NCBI RefSeq assembly: GCF_945859705.1
Contig: NC_079136.1
Coordinates: 94,797,120-94,861,119, forward strand
From: Episyrphus balteatus
Taxonomy: Eukaryota; Arthropoda; Insecta; Diptera; Syrphidae
DNA: 64,000 nt
Reading direction: 5' to 3'
Shown here piece after piece: positions 1 to 12,100 of the stretch. The translations under genes and the position numbers were made by a program. Below the pieces are notes generated by a model. The model made no database searches. It saw only the letters and a list, made by a program, of their open reading frames with translations, and had not been told where the DNA came from. Position 1 is the first letter of the stretch, and each line of letters begins with the position of its first letter.

Positions 1-22
1 CATACATGCAAAATACAAGAAA

Positions 23-112
23 ATGACGAAAGCGAAAAATATGACAACTCTAAATTTTTGTTGTGTCTGCTGTTTTCGGAACATTCAATATACAGTGCTG
101 CCAAGATTTCAG
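23..112 (+). CDS. Candidate first exon of the Tailor-like gene
   Basis: ATG at 23 in an A-rich context (AGAAAATG, good for an insect start) opens a 30-codon frame ending in phase 0 at CAG|GTTAAG (donor at 113). The next exon at 2510 must be entered in phase 0, so the frames join. The peptide carries two adjacent Cys pairs (CCVCC, residues 13-17) but I recognise no domain. Only 22 bases precede the ATG, so no promoter can be judged, and a start further upstream or outside the window is possible. The choice rests on frame, phase and donor only. Confidence 0.45.
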
Positions 113-3100
113 GTTAAGACCCGTGGCGTTTTTTTTTTGTCCAGTTAAGACCGGTGGTAATAAAAAACACACCTATTATATCCTCTAAGAGTTAAACAAA
201 AGCTGTGTTTTTTTGTTTATCTATCTTAGAGGATATAACCCAACTAGCACAACAGCTTCTATAAATTGAGATCTCGCAGGATCTACTTTTTATACAGCTT
301 GTATTGAGCTTGCTTCAGAATTTAATTTCTTATAGAAGTTTGAACTTGTTTAACAACTTCTAATAAGTTGTTTAAATATTGTTAAAGAAACTTAAACGAA
401 AAAAGCTTGTTTTCGGAAAAGCCTGCTTAATGAATTTATAGAAGATTTACAGAAATTACCAAGTTTAGTATTTGGTTTTTGGTTTTGATATTGAATAATC
501 TAGCTGGGACACTTTTTGGTTTTGACATTGAATAATTTAGCTCAGACATTTTTTTTTACATTTCTGCTATTTGAACTGATTAAGTTTTTGATTTCATTAA
601 TTAATATACGAGGATGGCCGAGTGCGTAGAGTGGTGGACTGCCACCAAGCAGATACGAAGTTCGATTCCTGGGTGTGGTAAAAAAATTATATACTTTTAA
701 AATTATTATATAATAGATATACTAAAAACTAATGGAATAATAATATAATTTCAGATTAAAAGATAAAATCATGATTTAAAATCAAATAAAAACCATTTAA
801 AAAAGAATTATTTTTTGTTTTTGTAGTAGTTTTTTTTTATTTCGATAAGACATGTATTAAAGAGCTATACAAGCTCTTCCGAAGCTATCTGTCAAATCTC
901 AAAGCTTCTGTAGAGCTTCGGTAAAGCTTCGTTTAAACTTCTTATAGAGGGTCAAACTTGTATAACGTTCTCCTTTTTCCATGCCCAACAACCTTACTAA
1001 AGTTTAAAAGAAGCTAAAATGTAGCTTTTGTAATACCTTAACCGAAGCTGAAATGTTAGTTGGGAATATATGGAGTGCTTGTGCTGTTAGTTCCGTGAAG
1101 CTTTTATAGAGGGCTCTAGTTTCTTTAAGTTTTTCGATGAGTGCATGCCTCCATTTTATTTTCATTTCATGGCTGTCATCAACAGGCGTGTTTATTTACA
1201 GCTGCGGAACCGGACTCGCACTGAAAAATGAAGGCAGCGACCCCTATCCATGCATATGGCGTTACAATGTATTAGGTATAGGAACAAGCACTCCATATAT
1301 TATATCCTCTAAGTTATCTATATAGATTTTGTGCAAAAAAACGACATCGAGATTTTTGAAATCCATGCAAACATTTGGCACCACTGTACATATACTTTGG
1401 CAGCTGTCTGTCAAAAATGTTGCTTTTGTTTTTTTTTTATTTTAACTCCGAAGTGGGAAGGCCATTACATCCATGTTGGATGCAAACAAAAATTTTCATA
1501 TGGCCATGGCATCCATGTTGGATTCAAAAAAATTTTTTTTTTCACAAAAAACCAAAAATGATCTGTATATTCTTAGCTACATTTTAAGACCATGACCATT
1601 AACATTGGTTGCGTCGTTCTTGTGTTATAAGTGTTTGAAGGTAGCCATATTGATTTTTTTTCTAATTTTTTAAAATCAAACGTGGAAAATTTTTTATTTT
1701 TATTTGTAACTTTTCGAAAAAACTTTGGTAATTTTATGTATATATTTGTTTAACAATCTTATCAGGACCCATTTAAGACTTTTATCTGAAAAGTGCATTG
1801 GGTATATACCGAAATATTCACATTTCAATGCAACCATGTCAAACAAATTTTTGATTATTTTTTTCTATGAGAGCTTTTTTCAAACCTCATTTTCTCCACT
1901 TTTTTTTTTGTTAATATTTTCAGATATTTGTGTATGAACACAACAAATAAAGTACCTTGGCACTACTGTTTTTATCGAGAGAAAGTAAAATCTGGATAAT
2001 TATCTGGATTTTTCAAAAATCTATACAGATAAAGTTTTTGTTGTTTTTAACACGTAAATTGTTTTGATTTCAAATATCTCGATGTCGTTTTTTTGCACAA
2101 AATCTATATAGATAAACAAAAAAACACACCTAAACATTACAAAATCAAAGGAAAATAGTCACCTGGAAAAATCTTCGCATGTAAATACCCATAATGTAAA
2201 ACGCAAATCGTACCGTATAAATCCTCACATAAAAACATTTGGCTGAACACAGCCGTTTTCTATGTTCTATATTTAAAATTAGTCTGGTATCACTTTTCAT
2301 TTGTCGCTTTCATCGCTTTGGTTGCTGTTGTCGTTGTCGTTTGTTTTGATTTCAGAAATTTTGGTTTTTGAGATTTTTTCTCCAGAGTTCCTTTTGTTTG
2401 CCGTAAAAATATTAAAATCATGGATAAATCACACTTGCATGTATAAATTAATATTTTATTACTAATAAAAATATATCTCAATGTATTTTTGCTTTTTTTA
2501 TTTTCTAAGATCCAAACAATCAACTATGAGGCAGAGCAATTTCGTACAGCATTTTCCCGATTCCGAAATAGCCTCCATGCTATTGACGAGAGTCTTTGCA
2601 TTAAGCTTTACCAAATAGTATCTGAAATTGATAATTTTCTTGATAGCAAACCTATGGAAATAGAACTTCCACGCAAAGAGCTAATAACATCGGCGAATGT
2701 TAAAAAATCTGGTATTCGAAAAACATTTGTTTGCAAAAAATGTGACGATCGTGTAAGTACCTACATTAAAACCAAAACTAAAGTGAATAATAATAATAAT
2801 CATTTTATTATAATTAGGATATTGGAAGCACATTCGTTGATGTTTCAAACCATATCAAACAGTTTAAACATGATAATCTGAAGAGGACCCACAAAAAAGA
2901 ATCACCCGCAAATATTTCGAGGAAAGCTAAGCTGGAAAATAAAATACTTCCGAAAAGTAAGTGACTAATGGTATTGCTATAAAGTTGTATATTTTATTTA
3001 TAAATATTTGATTGTATTAAGAGTTGAGATCCCGCCGAATACTCGGTCGAATAGTTCCTCTAACTTCCGCAATATTTGGCTGAATACCAAGTAGATATTA

Positions 3101-6100
3101 AAAAAGACTGTACCTGTGGTCCAGATGCAATGGTCATCACAACTCAAAAGCCACGTAGGAGTAAGATAGATGCACATCTTTGGCCAAGATGATTAAGAGT
3201 TTTTGGCTGTTAACAATTTGCAACCCTAGAACAACAAGGTTCTAAGTACACACACCCAAGTGTGTTTTGAGAAAAACGCTTCTGAATATTGAAACACCTT
3301 TATACGGTATAGTGGAGTAACTAAAGCTCAAAAATTGGCAATATTAGGGAACCCGGCCGAACAGCTTAGATTTTGATGATCTTTTTTTTCAAACGTCGGT
3401 AATTAAAAATACTTCAAAGTCTATAGATTAAAAATTGCCGGTGTTGCCGTTTTGATTTTTTAAATTTAATTGAAGATTTTTGTGAACAAAAACAAATTTT
3501 TTTCAAAAATTTTTCTTAAATTTCATAAATTAATTGATGCCAAAAGATTGTCTAGGAAATTCAAGGAAAAAAAATATATGGGAGTGAGGGACAATCTTCC
3601 ATAGTTCAAGCGATAGATGCAATTTTCTTATTAATTGACTTCAAACACAAAAAAAAATATTTGAACACAACGGCAACACCTACAATATTCAAATATACAT
3701 TTTTTAAAAGCTAGAAGCATTGAATAATTATATATAGAAGTGACACCGATAGTTTCTAGCGCCACACAATTTTATTTTTTTCGGCAATTAGATGTACTAA
3801 AAAATCCCCATAGAGAATGGGGCTTGTCTTAGAAAATTATTTTTCCAAAAATTTGTTTTTAAAAAAGGAAATTTCACTAATACAAACGTAACAAAACAAA
3901 TATCAAATAAAAATAAATTGTATCGACACGTCGACATCCTATAATAGAAAAAAAAATAAGGAAATTTTACTCACACATAAAACATAAAACAAATATCAAA
4001 CAAAAATAAATCGTATCGACACATCGACATCCTATAAATGAAAAAATAAAATAAGGAAATTTTACTCATACATACAAAATCCCACTAATATCAAACAAAA
4101 ATATTGAAAAGTTAGTTGACATTATAAATGTATCCATAGTAACTCGAAACTAAAAACAAGAAATTTTTTATTAACGACGATAATTTGAACAAAATTAAAT
4201 ATTATTGTTGTATATCCTAGGCACGTTATAGCTTATAGGGCATGAAAGTTACCCTTATTTCAATAGTCCTATTAGCGTAGGTGACAAGGTGATTGCTCTT
4301 TACTTTTGCTCTCTGAGTTCGTATCCTCACAGAGATTGCTATTTTTTTTATACATATTATATTTTTTTTGGCAATATTATGAAATGCGTAACAATTAGCG
4401 CCGTTTTTTGCTGAATCGAAACTTAAGCATTTAATTACAACATAAATCCTTATGTGACAGTTTACACCGAAGAAAAAGTAGAGCATGAAAGTTTATGTTG
4501 AAAAAAAAATTATTTAAGGTTCATTTAAGCAAATGGCGCTTAAAAAAAAAGAAAAGCGTTAAGAAAAACTCAACGTAAGTCGATTTGGCTAAAACTTTTT
4601 TTTTATTTTTAATTCCAAGGAGGGAAAATTGAAATTTTTTAACGGTACCATCTAGAGATGCTGCGAATAATGATTCGGCCGAATACCGAACATTCGACCA
4701 CTCTTAAACATTTAATTACTATAAGGTTAACCTACACCTGATAACTTTAATTCATGACTATATAAAATGCTGTTGTATAAAAAATTCGTTGATAATAATA
4801 ATTTTTAAAAATTTCCATGTTTGCCCAAAAACTATTATAATTATAATAATTTTAATTTTTTTTTTAACCAAAATCACTGGTACCGTTTTCGAGAAAATTA
4901 AACATTTCCGAAATTGGTATATGACAGGTATCGTTATTTTTGGTAAAAAAAATTAGTTCTAAGAACCCCTCTGGAGATTCTCCAAAAAATGCTTCATACC
5001 AAGTTTGATTTTAATCGGTAAATCCGTTTAGCTGTAGACAGACAGACTGACAGACAGACAAACGGAAATTCCGTGACCAACTTTTTTGCATTTTCTATTA
5101 TAAGCCCTGTTCCTTTCGGAGGTGGCAAAGTACTACTTGTAGTTTACTAGCGATTTTCAATGGAACGCACTTTAACGAATTCAATACAAATCGTATCCAC
5201 TCGAGCTTCTTCTCGATGAGTAGGTAGATGATAGTACTAGATTAAACAAAAAATCTACTATTAGAAGACTACCACCTCCAGTGGAACAGGGCTATAATAA
5301 TCCCATATCTGATTGTTATCTCAACTTTTTTTTCTGTACATATGCATAGCTTGACTATATATGTATATTATCATGACAAAATAAAAAGCATGTAAAAGCT
5401 ACGTTCTTCTAGTTTTAGGATCTTAGAACCAAATATTTTATTTCAAATGGTGAAATAGAAAAATCATTGGAACTATCATTGGAAAATAGGCCTTTTTACC
5501 TTTTGAGTTTATTTGAACGTTTTATTAATAAATATCGTTTAAATTTTAGATAAAAAAAAATAATACTTAAAAAAAAAAGAAAAGTATCCATAAATGGGGA
5601 GAAAAGATTTTGTTTTTCAAAATTTAACATTTTATAAAAACTTTAAATTTTCATTTACAGTTGCTAATTTGAACAAAGTTCTTATTCGCAAACATAAATC
5701 AGTTTAAGCAAATAAACGAGGTTGTTTCGTATTGTATTAAAATACTTTGAAATATGTATTAAAATACTTTAAAATAATGTGAAATATGGCCATATTGTAT
5801 GAACTTGATCCTAATCTACTCTTGCATTATGCGGTTTAAGAAAATAGTAAGTATATGCCACAGTGCATGTGGAAAACATTCAAATAATGTGAACTACAAC
5901 TTTGGCCTAGATGTTATTACAAAAAGCACCCTAATCAAAATTAAACAAACACTTCAATAACTGAAGAAAATCTTCTTGTCGTTAATAAAAACAAAAAACA
6001 AAATCCTTTCAAATAATAAGAATCAAACATTCAAAAATAAAAATTCAATTCAAAATAATACAAAAATTTAAAATAAATTCAATTTCAATATTACAGAAAC

Positions 6101-9100
6101 AAAAATAAACAAACACACTACTAGCACAAAACAAAACAAATACAAATACACCATATATAAATAATATTATAGATGTGGTTACTAAGTAACCAAATGTCCT
6201 TTTCAGGGATTTTTCGGCCATCAAATACACAATCCTAAAACGATTGTGGCGCCACTCCTCAAACGATTGTGGCTCCACCCCTCAAACATAGCGGACGTTT
6301 TTTCCGGTGTCACTTCTATATATAATTATTCAATGCTAGAAGCTTAGTCATATATGTAAAATTAAAATTAAGTTAATTGAATTAACGGCTTTTGAAAGAA
6401 TGGTAATTGAACTCAGATTTTTGATAAAAAAAATTTATTGAAAAAATTTGAACATGTCGTTTTTTAAACTTGGTCGTAATATAAAATGCATTTATTTTCA
6501 AATTTTTTTGGCCGCATTTATTATGATTTCAAATTATAAAAGGAAAATGTCAATATGTATTACGGTTTATGAACAAAATTAAAAAGTTTTTCATTTTCGA
6601 AGAACTTTTTTTAATAAAAGTTTTGAAAAAAAATGTAACTTATTTTTTTTTAAAGTTCAACATCTAAACATAAAATTATTTTTTATTCATTTAATAACCC
6701 TTTCTGTTGAAAGTTAAATAGCAAAAATTTAAAGTTCCTATTTACCACAGTCTTTGAGAAAATTAATTATTTCAATGCAAAAATTCAGTTTTAATAAAAA
6801 AAAAACCATTGAAATTAAAGTAATTTTTCATTTTTTTTCAAAAGTGTGATATATTTTACCTTTTTTGCTTCGAAATTCAACTGATAATATTTATGGCCAA
6901 ACATTTTTTTTAAATAAATTCATATTTTATTAGAAAAGGTTTGAAAAAAAGTCATTTTAAATTTTTCTAATAAAATTTTTTTTTTTTCAATTCTGAGTTT
7001 GAGGACCATTTTTTCAAAAAGTCTTGATTGAATTTAGTGGATTTAAATTTAAGAGATAAGAATGAGCTTCTGTCTTTTTTAAAATGTATTTTAAAATATT
7101 GTAGGTGTTGCCGTTGTTTTCAAAATATTTTTTTTGTGTTTGAGGTCAGAATGTTAGAAAATTGCATTTATCGCTTAAACGATGGAAGATTGTCCCTTAC
7201 TGCCTTTTATATATTTTCCTTAAATTACCTAGAGAATCTTTTGCTATCATTTCTTTTATGAAATTTAATCAAAAAAAATGGTTTTGTTAAAAAAAATTTA
7301 ATTTTAATTTTAAAAAACAATACGGCAACACCGGCAATTTTAAATCTATAGACTTTAAAGTATTTTTAATTACCTACGTTTGAAAAAAAAAATCGTCAAA
7401 ATCAGAGCTGTTCGGCCGGGTTCCCTAATAATTTGCTTTAGTTACTCTACTAGTAACTGTGTATGAAAAGTTTGATTTTTTGTTCATAATTCGATGAGTT
7501 TATAGGAAATCTTTAAGATTTTAGCTTAAAACACTAACGGCCGATTTCTTCATAGGGTCCTAGCGTTACAATCGGTCCTAGTCCTAAAGATAGTACTCAA
7601 ATCGGTATCAACTCATTTCTTCACTCAAGTACTAAGCCCTAGAACTGTCAATTTAGGACCGAGTAGTAGTTAGGACTCGGTCCTAGCTAGGTCCTCAAAA
7701 TTAGCTAGTACCAATCGTTAGTACTCAAATCGGTACCAAGTGATTTCTTCACAAAAGTACTAAGCCCTAGTACTATCAAATTGGTACCGAGTATTAGTTA
7801 GGACTCAGTATAAGTTAGGACCTGAAAATCGGTAGTCAAGCGATTAGTACTTGAATAAAAGCAATGGATTTCAGTCTTTTTAAAAGATATCTGACAGATT
7901 TTTTAATTTCTTGGTTGTTGTTTCTCTTGAAAAGTGCGTTTTTGTTGATTTAAATGATTTTTTTAAATTTACAAAAAACACCTGAAATGGATAATGCAAT
8001 GCCGGAACCGAAGAATGGACAAAAGAACACTTCTTGATGTAGAACGTAGAAGTACCAACAAAGTATGCCGACTTTGTTCGATCTTTCCAAAAGTGGCAGC
8101 CAAATCAAATATGATGGTACGAGTATGTATGGTACTAGTAAAGTAACACTCATACCTGGAAAAGAGTAGCATAACTTGGACTTACCTATTAGTCATGATA
8201 AAATATTGCGAGTCGGATATTAGTAAAAAAAGACCATAACTGGACTGCATTTTTTTTTATTATTCTTTTTTTTAACATACATATATTTTTTACATGCATA
8301 ACAAGTTACAAATATCTGTCCGAAACTGTTGCATTAAGGTCAGGGATCTGTTTATACCTCGAGTACTTAATGCCATCTTCGTCGTTTTTGATACCCTGTA
8401 TCTCAGCATTTTCTACATTTACCAGATCATACAATTCAGCACTCATGAATTCATTCTTGACTGTGATATTTTTTGATAAGCAAATCGAATTTCTTTGCTT
8501 GTTGACTTCTTGTAAAGTTTCACCACATTTTTTTTTTATTGTTCAATAATCTTTTTATTATTTTTTTTTTTACTTTTTGTTTATATTTATTTTGAAAACT
8601 TCCCTTAAATATCAAAATTAATTATTTCAAACATCAAAATATTGTCAGAATGACAGTTAGACCAGTTTTATACGTGTTAATTCTTAGGACCGCGTTGTGA
8701 ACTTAGATCAGGTCCTATAAATGTGAAGAAATGCTCGGGTACTAACTTTTCCTTAGGACCGAGTACCAGTGCTAGGACCGGTAAAAAACCATATAGGACT
8801 TCGTTGCTCAACGATGCGACAGTTAAATTTAGAACAATAAGGTTCTATGTACAATTTTTATTCTTGTGACCTTAGTTATTCTATATTGAAGAATTGGGAT
8901 GCGTTGAAATAAAAAGATTTAAATAATTTTTTTCTTTTTGTTTAAGAGTGGTGGATTGCAGTAATTATTTATTATTTTTATAATTAATTCTATTTCAAAA
9001 AAAAAAAAATAAAAAAAAACAAAAGCTCAGCATTCAATTTTTTCGTCTAAACATGTAACAAAGTTCTAACTGAAACATTGTTTGCCGTTAGAACCCTATT

Positions 9101-12100
9101 GCTCACAAATCAAATCGAAAAAGAGGCAGAATGAACTCTGTATCTCTGGATATTTTGTGAAACAAAGTTCTAAGTGGAAGTTAGAACCTTATTGTTTAAA
9201 TCTCAAATGAAAATTGTGTAGATAGAACTCTGTAGCCCAGATTATCTTCGAAACGGAAAGAGATAGAGCAAAATAGAAAGCGGGAATCGAAAGAGCACCA
9301 CGATTTTACCTAGATTTGATATATAACTCATTTTTTTTTCAAAATTGTCGGTTAGACCTTAGCGAGGTATCCGTCGTAGCTGAAATATGTCCGATTTCAT
9401 ACGTATCGAAGAGCTTTTACCGCTTTTACACTTCAAAGTCTGATTTACATGAAATCGAAGAATTTTCCGCTTCGAAGGATACCTCGCTAGGTATCTTTGC
9501 AAGATCAAATTAATACTTAACGAGTTTTACATATGAATCGATTATGTATTTTCCAAACATAACAAGTCCAGCGACACGCAACACCTATTAACTTTCCAAA
9601 AAGTGTGCATGCTAGTCCCTGGGTTTGGCACGGCTGGACATCACCGGTAAAAGAGAGATCGAATACAAAACTGGAGCATGCACGCATCGTAACAAAACAA
9701 CAACAACTAACGGGCCTATGAATAAAAATAAAGGTAGGCCTTAAAACTCCTGGTGCAAGCAAATGCAAAAATACCAGAATTCAGTTGGTCTCAGAAATGG
9801 AATAATATCAAAACGGGAAACCTGCCGCCGATTTTTGCGGCCAACCCGGCGAACCCCACAGGCGGATCACTAGTTGTGAAGCAGATACATGGGACAGTTA
9901 TGATCGCCTCGACATCGAGTTCATAACAGAGCAGCGCCGAAAAAAGGAAGAAGAAGAAGCAGACAAGTCCATTTGATCAAAAAAGTTTCTGATAACATAT
10001 TTTTTATTAAACAAGTTTGAGCTTTACTTTAAATGCAAATATTATGATAATATATCTCAGTATCTTTTAATTAAGGTTTGCATTCAAATTGCTTAATAAA
10101 AACGAGATCTTCCTCTTCTTGCCAAGAAACATAAAATGTATGAGTTTTCTGGTAAAATTATAAACGATTTTTTTGTTTATTGTTGTTTTATTTATAAGAA
10201 CAATTTTGTTCTTAGAATATACATTAAAATCACCTCCTTAATTTTCCTTATCTCATTACGGTACAACTTGTATATGTAGTTCACTATCTCACTCATATGT
10301 CATATGATTAGATTTACCCAAGTGCGGGTATAAACTTCAACAGAAATAAATAGACTATCATTTTTTAATGTTATTTCTCTATTTTCAAACTCTACTGAAA
10401 CCCAACAATTCGGTGCATATTCAAAGAAGGCCGTTATTTAGAAAAAAATAGAGAAAAGAAATTCCATTCGTAACACCTTTTTTTTATTTTCTATTCTCCC
10501 TGACTCAAAAAAAAAATTGGATTTCCGTTATATTTAGCTCAAATGTAGATTGGCACATACTCAAATTAATAACGTGTATACATTTTTTGTTGAAACAACT
10601 TTTGTGTGGGCTGGTACCTCAACAAAAACATAATCAGTAAAATTTCATTAAAATCTGGAAGATTATTCCATAAACAAAAATAATTAAAAAAAAATTAAAT
10701 ACAATACAAGTCAAGTGTAAATAAGTACCAATTTTTGATTTTTAAATGACAAAATCTGAGATATTCTCACACTATTTTTTTACTGGTCGTGGTATTATGT
10801 GAAAAATGAAAATGAGTTTTTTCCGTACTACTGTTTCCTCACTGTGCGCCGCCGCCGTCCCGCACCGAAAATATCCCGAAGAATTTTGTTCTTGAAACAA
10901 TCCAAATACATAGTGTTCATCCAACTTCGTCAAAGTTGATGCCCCTACACAACATAGTAGGTGTAGGATAAAAAGTGTCTTGTTTAGGGAGACTTTAGTT
11001 ACACAAGAGAGGGATTTGCTTATCATCCTTCATTTTATTGAAGCTCTGGTGTCTTCTTCGTAATAATAGCGATACCTAGGTAGACGAAGTCATTTACTAC
11101 CATGACTTTTTTTATATCAAAAGTGTCGGTGAGGTCTTTGCCACATTCCCCATCTTCAGTCTGCAAATATCAGGAGGACGGACATGTTTGCATTCATCCT
11201 CACGTTGAATGATGTGATCTGCCTTTAAGCGCCATTATAGAGATTGCAAAAATAATTTCCCCAAATTCTCAGCAATTTATTTTGCTTTAGATACTTAATA
11301 CTATTTCTTTTTTTTTTTACAGAAGTGAAAGCTATGATTCACGGAGATATCCAAAGCTTCTTTAATGAAAATCTTGAAGTGGCTAAAAAGTTAGTGCATT
11401 CACCAGACTACATTGAAATAGAAAATGAGTTATTGAAGTTAATTCGTCCAGCATTCCCTGATCAGACTGTTAAAATCAACTTTTTTGGTTCACGTTTATC
11501 TGGAATTGGAACCTTACACTCCGATTTGGATATATTTATTGACATAGGTAAGTCTAATTCAATTTTGTTGCATTTTGTTTCTTTTTCAATTTATTTGTTT
11601 GTAAAAATTCTACAAAAAGGTGGAGTTTTTAACACTTTTGAAAATAGACCATCTGCAGAAACTAAAAAGAAACTCCAAACCGTCCAAGGTATTCTAAGCA
11701 AAAACTCACAATGGTCACAATTGATTGCTATTCAAAATGCCCGTGTACCAATATTGAAAATTCTATACAAACCAAAGTTTTTGAATTGTGACATTGGTTT
11801 TTCCAACAGTTTAGGATATTGTAATACAAATCTGACAAAATATCTTTTGGAACTTCAACCTATAGGTAAGATGACAACAAATTTCGTATTAACAGATTTA
11901 AAAAAATACTATAACTTTGCAGCCAAGCGTTTAGCATTCTTTTTGAAAAAATGGATTGAACGTTCAAAACTAAATGAGCACATAACCACGTACAGCGCTG
12001 TTCTTTTAGTTATATTTTATTTGCAGACGAAAAATTTGCTGCCATCTATAAAAGCATTACAAGATGGTTTAGAAGATGATCAGGCCGAGATCGGACGTAA

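Larger units (their letters stand above)
3310..7452. mobile_element. Large inverted-repeat DNA transposon (non-autonomous) in intron 3
   Basis: The left end GTGGAGTAACTAAAGC (after a TA) and the right end, its near reverse complement GCTTTAGTTACTCTAC (before a TA), bound 4.1 kb. Similarity continues inward: GGGAACCCGGCCGAACAGC at 3348 is mirrored at 7406, and the arms match to about 3755 on the left and down to about 6300 on the right, where ATATATAGAAGTGACACCG is mirrored. An extra block (about 6350-7030) interrupts the right arm. TA at both ends suggests a Tc1/mariner-type relative. The middle holds a dispersed repeat, a DINE-1-like fragment and a MITE, and no transposase is evident. A second, end-only copy lies at 12205-13410. 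Confidence 0.6.

Noticed and set aside
612..681. A tRNA gene with A- and B-box-like sequences
   Set aside because: Acceptor and T-stem do not pair and the anticodon arm is unclear; better explained as a SINE head or dead tRNA.
2290..2523. 77-codon minus-strand frame upstream of exon 2
   Set aside because: Lys/Thr-rich translation of AT-rich intron; it overlaps the plus-strand acceptor of exon 2 and has no family likeness.
6045..6278. 77-codon minus-strand frame
   Set aside because: Lies inside a dispersed repeat whose second copy at 31842 does not keep the frame.
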